Of a stretch of 13,970 nucleotides of DNA, positions 1-6,397 are shown piece after piece (position 1 is the first letter of the stretch; each line of letters begins with the position of its first letter). Origin of the DNA: Pedobacter glucosidilyticus (lineage in GTDB: Bacteria > Bacteroidota > Bacteroidia > Sphingobacteriales > Sphingobacteriaceae); contig NZ_DLHN01000031.1 in assembly GCF_002483235.1 (NCBI RefSeq), positions 1 to 13,970 on the forward strand, in the 5' to 3' direction. The position numbers were made by a program, and so were the translations under genes. The notes beneath the pieces were generated by a model. The model saw only the letters and a list, made by a program, of their open reading frames with translations. It was not told the origin of the DNA and made no database searches.

Positions 1-135
1 CTTATGAGTTTAATGAATTTCCCTCAAGAACCAGCCATATTATACAACCATAAACGTATTTGTGTAACTGGGAAGCTTACCGAATATAAAGGAAAATTGC
101 AGTTGGTTATTAATGGGGCGGGGCAGGTTAATTAA
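1..135 (+). CDS. C-terminal end of an OB-fold nucleic-acid-binding protein (5' truncated by window edge)
   Basis: The first 44 codons in frame 1 are open and end in TAA at 133-135. The last 25 residues, including ICVTGKLTEYKGKLQLVI, fit the final strands of an OB-fold: a hydrophobic strand, a VTGK turn, a YKGK.Q strand and a closing hydrophobic strand. This pattern is common at the C-terminus of OB-fold nucleic-acid-binding or nuclease-associated proteins of Bacteroidota. The N-terminus lies outside the window, so the enzyme class cannot be told. It precedes the defence operon by 95 bp in the same direction and may be the last gene before the island. The family assignment comes from pattern memory only. 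Confidence 0.55.
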   Translation, partial: LMSLMNFPQEPAILYNHKRICVTGKLTEYKGKLQLVINGAGQVN

Positions 136-156
136 ACATAGTATGAGGTTAATATG

Positions 157-171
157 CGCTATAGGATAGCG
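157..171. repeat. Short perfect inverted repeat between the truncated gene and the SIR2 operon
   Basis: CGCTAT (157-162) and ATAGCG (166-171) pair perfectly around a 3-nt AGG loop. No T-tract follows on the plus strand, so it is at best a weak terminator for the preceding gene. The rest of 136-230 holds no gene. No clear Bacteroidota -33/-7 (TTTG / TAnnTTTG) promoter is visible upstream of 231. Confidence 0.35.
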
Positions 172-230
172 GAATTCACTAGCTAGGGGCAAGTATATTA
201 CAAAATCAACATCTATCATATTTTAACAAC

Positions 231-1250
231 ATGGAAAATTTAAAAGAAATTCTCGCAACACCGAAACAAATAGGTCTTTTACTAGGTGCGGGTGTATCCA
301 AAGCTTGTGGTTTACCAAATATTTATGATTTAACTATAAAAGCAAAAGAATTAATAAAAAATGAACACTTTTTAGATTTATTAGGAGATATTGATACAGT
401 TGAAGATATATTAAATAAAACACAACAATTAAGAGTATTACTAAAATCAGGCAACGAAATCAATAGTTTAAAAGAAAGTGATATATCTGATATTGAGAAA
501 AATATAAAGCAAGTTATTTTTAACGAATTATCCATTGAAATTAATACTGAAAACTTTTACAAATTAGTTGTTTGGTTAAATTTTATTAATAGAGATTACG
601 AAAAAGAAATCTTTACACTTAACTATGATTTATTAGTTGAAGAAGCTTTAGAAAAGGCCACTTTACCTTATTTCAGCGGTTTTGTTGGTAACGTAAAACC
701 TTTTTTTATTACAGATTCAGTTGAAGATTTTCAAGGGATTTATGTTAAGCAAAGTTTTGTTAAACTATGGAAATTACATGGTTCATTAAACTTCGCAAAA
801 GATAAAGATGATAAAATTTATATAGATAACAATATAGGCGAATCTTCTGAAAATCTTTTGATTTATCCTTCTATGGATAAATATCTATCTTCTAGAAAAG
901 CTCCATATATCTCCTATTTAGATAGATTTCGTAAATATCTTATTGATAGAGAAAAGATTGTTTTTGTTCTAGGTTACTCATTTTGTGATGATCATATCAA
1001 TGAAGTTATTGTTAATGGGCTGAGTAATAATTACAGATTATCTGTAATTGCGTTCGCATATGATGAGACTACTTTTAATAAAGGAAAAGAATTATTAGGA
1101 TCTCATCCTAACTTTTCTATTTATACAGATAAGAAAAAATATACTAACAGAAAGGAAAGTGAATTCGATAACGAAACAAACATTGGAGATTTTAATAATT
1201 TCATTTCAATTATAGATGAAATTTCATTTTCAAAAACTAATCAAGAATAA
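231..1250 (+). CDS. SIR2-domain NADase-like defence effector (SIR2-HerA system)
   Basis: Predicted cytoplasmic 339-residue protein with a SIR2-like (SIR2_2 type) domain. Visible motifs are the NAD-binding loop GAGVSKACGLP (residues 19-29), LNYDLLVEEA with the sirtuin-type Asn131, and WKLHGS with the catalytic-type His183. Near the end lies LGYSFCDDHIN (about 247-257), a hallmark of bacterial SIR2-like defence proteins. In characterised SIR2-HerA systems the SIR2 protein hydrolyses NAD+ when the complex is triggered by phage, causing abortive infection. All active-site residues that can be recognised are present, so it should be active. The HerA gene begins 17 bp downstream, which supports co-transcription. 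The ATG at 231 has an A/T-rich leader without Shine-Dalgarno, normal for Bacteroidota. Base composition is far more AT-rich than the SusC operon in this window, which fits horizontal acquisition. Confidence 0.9.
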   Translation: MENLKEILATPKQIGLLLGAGVSKACGLPNIYDLTIKAKELIKNEHFLDLLGDIDTVEDILNKTQQLRVLLKSGNEINSLKESDISDIEKNIKQVIFNELSIEINTENFYKLVVWLNFINRDYEKEIFTLNYDLLVEEALEKATLPYFSGFVGNVKPFFITDSVEDFQGIYVKQSFVKLWKLHGSLNFAKDKDDKIYIDNNIGESSENLLIYPSMDKYLSSRKAPYISYLDRFRKYLIDREKIVFVLGYSFCDDHINEVIVNGLSNNYRLSVIAFAYDETTFNKGKELLGSHPNFSIYTDKKKYTNRKESEFDNETNIGDFNNFISIIDEISFSKTNQE

Positions 1251-1267
1251 AATTTAGCCCTTTAATT

Positions 1268-3034
1268 ATGAATCGGAATAATATTGATAGCGGCAAAATT
1301 GGTCAGGTAATAGAAGTAAATACTGAACGGGTTATAGTTGAAGTTAGTAATGAACTTGATAATTATAATATAATTCATAATGGAACATTACATAGAGTTG
1401 GACAAGTTGGTAGTTTTGTGAAAATTATAAATGGTCTTTGCTGTGTTTATTGCGTTGTCGAATCTTTTTCAACGTATATGCAAACTGGTGATATTGCTAT
1501 AAATAAAAAGGTAATTAATATCTCTTTACTTGGGTATAAAAACATTAATGGAGAATTTGAAAGTGGTACTAAAATTACACCAAGCATTGCAGATTCGGTT
1601 TTTTTAATCGATGAAGATGATATTAATATCATTTTCAAATCAGATGTGAAATTCCCAGTTGAAGTTGGTAAAAATTATTTTTCTAAGAGTCTTCCTGTTT
1701 ATTTGAATCTTAATGAATTTGTACTAAAGCACTCGCTTGTAGTTGGAAGTACAGGAAGTGGTAAATCAAATACAGTTGCTTATCTACTAAATAATATAAC
1801 CACAAAATATAAAAGTTCTAGGATTATAATTATTGATATTCATGGTGAATACATGAAATATCTCGGTGAAAATGCTTACGAATTTTCTATATATGACCCA
1901 ACAAAGAAATTAGTATTACCTTATTGGATGCTTGATTTCGATACCCTTTGTAGATTATTTGGATTAGGTAATAGTTTAACTTCTTCATCCATAATTGATG
2001 TATTTAGAGATAGAATTCTTCAAATGAAGAAGGAATTTATTAATGGGAATGATGAGCTTAAGAACAAAATAAAACTTGCAGATATAAATATTAACTCTCC
2101 AATTCCTTTTAATATTAAAACTATCTGGTTCGAGTTTTATAAAAGAGGTTATGGTACTTTTAATAATACCTCAAGAGAATTCGGAGATTTTGCCTATATG
2201 AAAGCTGATAATCAGGATGATTTAATTGGAAACGCTGAAGAATTGATTAAGCCTGAGTTTAAACCATACACCTCCTTAAATAGTGCTCCTTTTAAATCTA
2301 ATGAGTCTAATTATAAAAATATTGCAGATAACATTGAAAATTTATTACGTAATGAAGACTTTAAGTTTGTTTTTGGTGATGATGAATATATAAAAGGAGA
2401 TAAAGGCATAGCAGAATTAATAGAATCTTGGATAGAAAATGACAAACAAATAAGTGTTTTAAATCTAAGCGGAATACCATATAACATACTAGACGTGGTT
2501 ATAGGGGTACTTTCAAATCTATTATTTGATACAGTATATTATACTTTAAAAATTAATACCCAAAAATTTGAAGGTAGACCATTATTAATTTGTTATGAAG
2601 AAGCACATCGTTATTTAAACTCTGGCACTCAAAACAGTTTTTCTCAAAATGCTGTGGAGAGAATAATGAAAGAAGGTAGAAAATTTGGATTAGGTGCAAT
2701 GATAATATCACAAAGACCTGTTGAAATACCTAATACTGTATTATCTCAGGTTAGTACTTTTATAGCTTTACGTTTAACTAACAGTGACGACCAATCTAGA
2801 GTAATAAGCTTTGCCCCAAATAATTTTTCGATGTTTTTAAAATCTTTGCCGTCTTTAGGTAATGGTGATGCATTTGTAATTGGAGAGTCTATGAAGATAC
2901 CGATGAAAGTTAAAATACCTTTATTAGAAACTGTTAAGAATATAAACTTTGCTGAAAAAATTGGATCATGGAATCAAGATAAACCTGATAATTTAAGTTA
3001 CAATGATACAGTTATAAGTTGGATGCAAAAATAA
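1268..3034 (+). CDS. HerA-type FtsK/HerA ATPase (SIR2-HerA system)
   Basis: 588-residue P-loop ATPase of the HerA/DUF87 class. Residues about 8-65 form a HAS-barrel-like domain (SGKIGQVIEV...VGQVGSFVKI). The Walker A motif GSTGSGKS is at 160-167 and is followed by IIIIDIHGEYM, the HerA variant after the first helix. The Walker B motif LLICYEEAHRY starts at 439, with the acidic pair at 444-445. The sequence MKEGRKFGLGAMIISQRP and VLSQVSTFIALRLTN further on carry the conserved HerA sensor and arginine-finger region. HerA proteins form hexameric rings that translocate on DNA. In defence pairs the ring scaffolds and activates the SIR2 partner. Length and domain order match standalone HerA. It lies 17 bp after SIR2 and 24 bp before the KTSC-like gene. 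Confidence 0.9.
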   Translation: MNRNNIDSGKIGQVIEVNTERVIVEVSNELDNYNIIHNGTLHRVGQVGSFVKIINGLCCVYCVVESFSTYMQTGDIAINKKVINISLLGYKNINGEFESGTKITPSIADSVFLIDEDDINIIFKSDVKFPVEVGKNYFSKSLPVYLNLNEFVLKHSLVVGSTGSGKSNTVAYLLNNITTKYKSSRIIIIDIHGEYMKYLGENAYEFSIYDPTKKLVLPYWMLDFDTLCRLFGLGNSLTSSSIIDVFRDRILQMKKEFINGNDELKNKIKLADININSPIPFNIKTIWFEFYKRGYGTFNNTSREFGDFAYMKADNQDDLIGNAEELIKPEFKPYTSLNSAPFKSNESNYKNIADNIENLLRNEDFKFVFGDDEYIKGDKGIAELIESWIENDKQISVLNLSGIPYNILDVVIGVLSNLLFDTVYYTLKINTQKFEGRPLLICYEEAHRYLNSGTQNSFSQNAVERIMKEGRKFGLGAMIISQRPVEIPNTVLSQVSTFIALRLTNSDDQSRVISFAPNNFSMFLKSLPSLGNGDAFVIGESMKIPMKVKIPLLETVKNINFAEKIGSWNQDKPDNLSYNDTVISWMQK

Positions 3035-3058
3035 ACATAAATTAAAAATTAAATAATT

Positions 3059-3307
3059 ATGGAATTAGAATGGCAAGAAATTGGGTACGACTCAAAAGAT
3101 ATTGAAAGAATTGCCCATGATGGAGTGAATATGTATGTGGAATTTTTAACAGGCAGAGGTTATAAATATCCTAACTTACCTTATGAAATATTTCAAAGAA
3201 TTTTGAATAAGGAAGTCATAAGTAAAAGTGAAGGAAAACCATCGTATGGTGCTACGTTACACAAATTAGTAATTAAAGGAGGATATAAAGGTGAGCAATA
3301 TAAATAA
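3059..3307 (+). CDS. KTSC-like small protein, third gene of the SIR2-HerA operon
   Basis: 82 residues, no signal peptide and no membrane segment. The pattern resembles the KTSC domain: an IGYD turn (8-11), a strand MYVEFLTGRGYKY (25-37), then NLPYEIFQRIL (39-49) where the family has a VP..VY..L helix, and ISKSEGK (54-60) where it has a small-residue S.GK turn. The family occurs alone or at the C-terminus of enzymes and its function is not established. The gene starts 24 bp after the HerA stop, in the same direction, with an A-rich leader, so co-transcription is likely. An inhibitor, sensor or structural accessory role for the SIR2-HerA complex is inference from position only. The AT-rich composition matches the two genes before it. 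The family call is moderate; that it is a real gene is more secure. Confidence 0.7.
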   Translation: MELEWQEIGYDSKDIERIAHDGVNMYVEFLTGRGYKYPNLPYEIFQRILNKEVISKSEGKPSYGATLHKLVIKGGYKGEQYK

Positions 3308-3537
3308 ATACGAAAATAAATCCCAGCCACTAACATCGGTTTGTGCTTGATTAACAGTGAAGTGCTTCGAAATCGCCACCTTCTGGTAGCTGCAAACCGT
3401 TTAATAAAAATATAGAGGTAAATAAACAGAAGAAATGATATATTAAATTTAAGTCAGTACATTCACTTTTGTCAAGGGCGTTAAGAGTTAAACTAGTTTT
3501 TAAATTTCATTTGTATCAGAAAATTTGACTTAATGCT
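3308..3537. repeat. Spacer with an imperfect inverted repeat resembling Bacteroidota cassette/attC-like repeats
   Basis: This 230-bp spacer has no ORF. Within it, CGGTTTG (3337-3343) and CAAACCG (3393-3399) are perfect complements enclosing about 49 nt, and a small hairpin ACC-TTCT-GGT (3378-3387) lies inside. The left flank reads CCACTAACATCGGTTTG. I recall similar CACTAACATCGGTTTG...CAAACCG elements as dispersed, long-hairpin intergenic repeats of Bacteroidota resembling integron-cassette recombination sites. The matching right flank (a complement of CACTAACAT) is missing here, so this copy would be truncated or diverged. The inverted repeat is certain; its identity is not. Its GC content is higher than in the genes on both sides. 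Confidence 0.4.
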
Positions 3538-4542
3538 ATGCATAATCAGCTTAAAATCTTTAAATATTTTAAAAGTTCATTAGAAGATGCTTTTTTTGAA
3601 ATTGTCGAAATTCTAGACAATCCTAATCACCTGCAATATGAAAACTTAATAAGCGATGTTGCTAGTATTGACCTAAATACACTTGAGGATTTTGTAACCC
3701 AAAATAATATACATAGATTTTTAGATGAAACTGAAAACCAACATCTTGAGAAATGCAAGTGGTTTTTAATATCTAAAATTCAACATGGTATCTCTGAAGA
3801 ACGCCTTAAATCCTTAGTTGAAAATCAACTACCTTTTAATTCTATAAACTGTGATGAAATAGAAATTGAGGATAATTGTCTAATTTCAGTTAAGTATTTC
3901 GATTTATTCAGCAATAGTTTTAAATATAAAGACTATGTGTATAATATAACACCAATTACACCAGGTTCAAATTCAAGTTATTGGATTTCGCAAACCATTT
4001 CAAACCTTGTTTTACAAAAAGGATTAAATTTTAGGATTCGTTTAGATCCATTTATCGAGATTCACCACACAGAATTTTCTCCGATGTTTTATAAAATGAC
4101 AATCTATGGAAAGTCATTAGATTGGGAGCGATTAAAAACATTGCGTGATGAAGAATTTGGTCAATGGCTAAACGAAGATTCATCAAAAAATAATATTACT
4201 GATTATGTGTGGCGACCAGAAAATGATGAAATACATTTTACTTGTGAAGAATTACCAAACTTTGAAGAAGTAAATTTTCGTGGTAGCAGATATTTTCATG
4301 CTATTTTTGACAAGCACACTGGAGAAATAACACATTGTGACGGAGCACTCAGAGTCTATACAACAGAGGAGTTATTAAATCGACAACAATTTCACGTAAG
4401 GAAAGCAGAAGTTAGAAAAGTTGGAAAAAGAATTAAGGTTTTTCAGTTAGATGAAAATATCAGCCAAGAAATTTTTTCTTTGCTAATTACAAATTTTATG
4501 GTTTGGAATTATGATGTACTTGGATATTTTAATCCAAAATAA
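3538..4542 (+). CDS. Unrecognised 334-residue protein in the defence region
   Basis: I do not recognise this family. It is a soluble protein without signal peptide or membrane helix. The N-terminal third (about 1-100) is charged and helical. The middle and C-terminal parts look beta-rich and aromatic, for example VKYFDLFSNSFKYKDYVYNI, FYKMTIYGKSLDWERLKTLR, FRGSRYFHAIFDKHTGEITH and KAEVRKVGKRIKVFQLDENI. The segment FHAIFDKHTGEITHCDGALRVYT could be a beta-sheet surface domain. No nuclease, ATPase or HTH motif is visible. The ATG at 3538 was chosen because the ATG at 3533 is in another frame and stops quickly. It stands alone between the SIR2-HerA operon and a minus-strand remnant. Its composition matches the defence operon, so it probably arrived with similar cargo. 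A defence role is only guilt by association. Confidence 0.8.
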   Translation: MHNQLKIFKYFKSSLEDAFFEIVEILDNPNHLQYENLISDVASIDLNTLEDFVTQNNIHRFLDETENQHLEKCKWFLISKIQHGISEERLKSLVENQLPFNSINCDEIEIEDNCLISVKYFDLFSNSFKYKDYVYNITPITPGSNSSYWISQTISNLVLQKGLNFRIRLDPFIEIHHTEFSPMFYKMTIYGKSLDWERLKTLRDEEFGQWLNEDSSKNNITDYVWRPENDEIHFTCEELPNFEEVNFRGSRYFHAIFDKHTGEITHCDGALRVYTTEELLNRQQFHVRKAEVRKVGKRIKVFQLDENISQEIFSLLITNFMVWNYDVLGYFNPK

Positions 4543-4561
4543 TTACTTAAAACAGTCTAAA

Positions 4562-4702
4562 CTATTTTTTAGAATAAACATTCGTATTACCTTTACTTTC
4601 ATATGGTTTAATCTCAATAACTTCAGTCATATTCTTTATTGCATTAGAAATTGAATAATCCCAGCCAAACTCTTTAAAGAATAGTCTTATTTGATTTATT
4701 TC
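4562..4702 (-). pseudogene. C-terminal remnant of an unidentified gene, 3' end only
   Basis: On the minus strand, 46 sense codons ending in TAG (4562-4564) give a protein-like sequence containing RLFFKEFGWDYSISNAIKN and VIEIKPYESKGNTNV. Charge and aromatic distribution look like genuine coding sequence. Reading upstream, an in-frame TAA (4703-4705) closes the frame and no start codon is available, so the gene has lost its 5' part or suffered a frameshift. Another frame upstream (encoding about SILFLTDFKK) could be its shifted continuation. It converges on the 334-residue gene with about 20 bp between stops, and lies 40 bp downstream of the ORF6N gene. The parent family is not recognised. Confidence 0.35.
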
Positions 4703-4742
4703 TTAAAATCCGTCAGGAAAAGAATAGAAACAGGAAATAAAC

Positions 4743-5330
4743 TTAACCATTTTCTTCTTCCCATTCCTTATATCCAATTCTTTTCCGCTTTTGTTGAGGC
4801 TCCTCTTTTTTGTCAGCCAGTTCATCTAGGTACTGAAACACGACTTCCATATTCTTATCGTGGTTTACATGTAATTTAGTATGTTTTTCCAATAAGCTTT
4901 TAATCTCTGCAATTTCTAAACGTATTTCAGTGTTCTCCGTTAAAAACTGTCTTAATTTGGTAAATACTCTTATAATTTGAATATTAACAAAAATTGCTCT
5001 TTCACTATTTAGTATGCTAGAGAGCATAGCAACGCCTTGTTCTGTAAATGCAAGCGGGGTTATAGGACTAAATTTTATTCTATCAGGAAGCTTATCACAA
5101 TTTGTGATAACCTCTTGCCATTCGGCTTTGGTGAGCTGAAACATGAAGTCCTCTGGGAATCTGTTTATCTTTCTTTTTACAGCTTGCTTTAATACTCTAG
5201 TTTCTACCTCATAAAGTTCAGCTAAATTAAAATCTAGCATTACTTTTTTCTCACGAATCACATAAATCTGATTCATGACAATTTCGTCTGGAAGACTAAT
5301 TTCTTGTTTTTTTGTATTTGTTTTACTCAT
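4743..5330 (-). CDS. ORF6N-domain (phage/mobile-element type) DNA-binding protein
   Basis: 195 residues. An ORF6N domain occupies about residues 15-105: IVMNQIYVIREKKVMLDFNL, then LAELYEVETRVLKQAVKR, NRFPEDFMFQLTKAEWQEV, and the closing FTEQGVAMLSSILNSERAI. These are close to the family consensus (LA.LYgV.tk.l.qaVkRN..RFP.dFmFqLt). The C-terminal part (about 115-175) is a long charged helix, probably a coiled coil, followed by a basic tail KKEEPQQKRKRIGYKEW. The domain is named from phage proteins, is widespread in Bacteroidota mobile regions, and is thought to bind DNA; its precise role is unknown. Length is normal for the bacterial family, so the gene looks intact. It is read towards the remnant at 4562-4702 and lies 175 bp downstream of the XRE gene, so it may have its own promoter. 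Confidence 0.85.
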   Translation of the reverse strand: MSKTNTKKQEISLPDEIVMNQIYVIREKKVMLDFNLAELYEVETRVLKQAVKRKINRFPEDFMFQLTKAEWQEVITNCDKLPDRIKFSPITPLAFTEQGVAMLSSILNSERAIFVNIQIIRVFTKLRQFLTENTEIRLEIAEIKSLLEKHTKLHVNHDKNMEVVFQYLDELADKKEEPQQKRKRIGYKEWEEENG

Positions 5331-5505
5331 AGGTAATGGTAGTTAATTTAAAAACGGGTAGATAAATAAATGTAATTCTAGCAAAGCTTACTTACACGCT
5401 GCTTTAAAGTTTCCTTGTTTCCAAGTAATTGAAAGAATGTTACTTTTCAATTTCCAGATTAAAAAGTCTTTCAAAGAAATTTTATGAATATTTAGCAGCT
5501 TAATT
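5331..5505. repeat. Spacer upstream of the ORF6N gene with a short hairpin
   Basis: ATTGAAA (5428-5434) and TTTCAAT (5445-5451) form a perfect 7-bp inverted repeat with a 10-nt loop. GTTTCC is repeated in tandem just before it (5409-5423 area). The position between the XRE stop and the ORF6N start suits either a terminator for the XRE gene or an ORF6N control site. No clear promoter consensus is seen. Confidence 0.3.
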
Positions 5506-5751
5506 TTATAGTTGTTCAAAATCCAAAATTTCACCCATTTTAACTCCTAATTTATCTGCGATTAATTTAATAGCTGATATTGAAGGATTAGTTTCTGCTC
5601 TTTCAATTCTTCCAATTTGACGTGTGTCAAATCCTGTTAATTCTTGAAGTTTTTCTTGAGTGATAGATTTAGACTCTCTTATTTCAGCTATTTTTTTTCC
5701 AACTTTTATAAGATAGTCTTGATTTTTATATTGTTTTCCCACAAAGGACAA
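5506..5751 (-). CDS. Small XRE-family helix-turn-helix transcriptional regulator
   Basis: About 78-81 residues consisting almost entirely of one Cro/C1-type HTH: GKKIAEIRESKSITQEKLQE (helices 1-2), TGFDTRQIGRIERAETNPS (turn, recognition helix and the typical IERGxxNPS loop), then AIKLIADKLGVKMGEIL (helices 4-5). Proteins of this size in Bacteroidota are phage- or island-type repressors. No ATG is available in frame; the frame opens at a TTG (5749-5751), and a GTG three codons in (5740-5742) would give MGKQYKNQDYL, which better resembles family N-termini. An inverted repeat 26 bp upstream of the TTG suggests autorepression. It could control the ORF6N gene downstream or the island as a whole; the target is inference. 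Confidence 0.85.
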   Translation of the reverse strand: MSFVGKQYKNQDYLIKVGKKIAEIRESKSITQEKLQELTGFDTRQIGRIERAETNPSISAIKLIADKLGVKMGEILDFEQL

Positions 5752-5776
5752 AATCCATATATAAATAAAAAAATAT

Positions 5777-5794
5777 TAGGACTTATTTGTCCTA
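5777..5794. promoter_or_regulatory. Candidate operator of the XRE regulator (TAGGAC-N6-GTCCTA)
   Basis: TAGGAC (5777-5782) and GTCCTA (5789-5794) form a perfect 6+6 inverted repeat with a 6-bp TTATTT centre. It lies 25-43 bp upstream of the regulator's likely start, where the promoter should be. A further half-site GGAC occurs at 5746-5749, at the start codon. Size and symmetry suit a dimeric XRE repressor. It is not followed by a T-tract in the gene's direction, so a terminator role is unlikely. Confidence 0.5.
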
Positions 5795-5859
5795 TTGTTT
5801 CTATTTTATTATATTTGGAACTATAAATAGGTATAAATAAGAGTTTTGCAGCTCCAAAT

Positions 5860-5978
5860 CTCAGGCCGTTGATGCAAAAAGCAGATTTATACCCACTTCT
5901 TATTCTGATAATGCTAATTTAGCACTTCATAATAAGAGTGGGTTTCTGCTATAAATCGTTTTCAACATAAGGCCTGAG
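5860..5978. repeat. Nested palindrome of about 119 bp, long imperfect hairpin
   Basis: Outer arms CTCAGGCC (5860-5867) and GGCCTGAG (5971-5978) are perfect. Moving inward, GATTTATA (5884-5891) pairs with TATAAATC (5950-5957), CCCACT (5892-5897) with AGTGGG (5937-5942), and CTTATT (5899-5904) with AATAAG (5931-5936). The tip TGCTAA-T-TTAGCA (5912-5924) is again a perfect stem. The arms align almost end to end with a few indels. This could be a MITE-like element, a large bidirectional terminator or a folded RNA. No ORF runs through it and no target-site duplication was identified. Confidence 0.6.
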
Positions 5979-6054
5979 AAACTGAATGGAGTAAACGGAG
6001 GCAGAGGCCCACTTTTATCTAAGTCCGTAGTGCAAGACTCGTTAACATCACAAT

Positions 6055-6165
6055 ATGAAAACGAGTAACATTTACCCATCACAAAAGCAAACGGCACTTA
6101 AAGTTATGGGCTCTGCTGCATCCCTTAAAAATCTGTTCAAAAACATCATTAAAAGTCCGGTATAG
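6055..6165 (+). CDS. Possible 36-residue small ORF with its start codon in a hairpin loop
   Basis: ATG at 6055 opens a 36-codon frame ending in TAG at 6163-6165. The peptide is basic (KTSNIYPSQKQTALK at the N-terminus) and ends in an amphipathic stretch (SAASLKNLFKNIIKSPV), with no signal peptide. ACTCGTT (6037-6043) and AACGAGT (6060-6066) are perfect complements, and the ATG lies in the 16-nt loop, so the start could be structurally controlled. It lies about 230 bp ahead of the redoxin-SusC-SusD operon, in the same direction. A chance ORF is quite possible; only conservation would settle it. Confidence 0.28.
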   Translation: MKTSNIYPSQKQTALKVMGSAASLKNLFKNIIKSPV

Positions 6166-6300
6166 GGTTTAGGACATCAACCGGTCTGGCCCATTGCATC
6201 CCATGAAATAAGTTAAAAAGCTGTTAATAGCCGGCCGGTTTTTTCAAAGCGTCTAGGAAAAGATTGTTTTGTTAGGTTGAGGAAATTGGAGGGGCCTATC

Positions 6301-6346
6301 CTTCGACTCCGCTCAGGATGACACTTCGACTCCGTTCAGGATGACA
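6301..6346 (+). repeat. Two tandem copies of a 23-bp intergenic repeat
   Basis: A 23-bp unit beginning CTTCGACTCCGCTCAGGATG occurs at 6301-6323 and again at 6324-6346 with a single C-to-T change. Similar units are common dispersed short repeats in Bacteroidota and other genomes. The last copy contains an ATG (6341) in frame with the next gene; being repeat-derived, it is not a credible start. The last nine bases of the window match the junction of these units (6320-6328), which hints at another copy beyond the right edge. Confidence 0.75.
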
Positions 6347-6397
6347 ATTCGATTAGACGCTCCATGTGACAAATTCTTAAACCCAAACACAAAAAAA

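Noticed and set aside
323..535. Minus-strand 70-codon frame inside the SIR2 gene
   Set aside because: It is antisense to a well-supported gene and shows no protein-family feature; AT-rich coding DNA often leaves such frames.
3300..3540. CRISPR array or tRNA in the spacer
   Set aside because: There is no repeated unit with spacers and no cloverleaf; only a single inverted repeat is present.
4691..4879. Plus-strand 62-codon frame at the end of the ORF6N gene
   Set aside because: It overlaps the conserved C-terminal part of the ORF6N protein in antisense and has no recognisable features.
6200..6250. CCGGCCGG followed by TTTTTT as a terminator
   Set aside because: CCGGCCGG has no loop and cannot form a useful hairpin alone; a pairing partner was not convincing.
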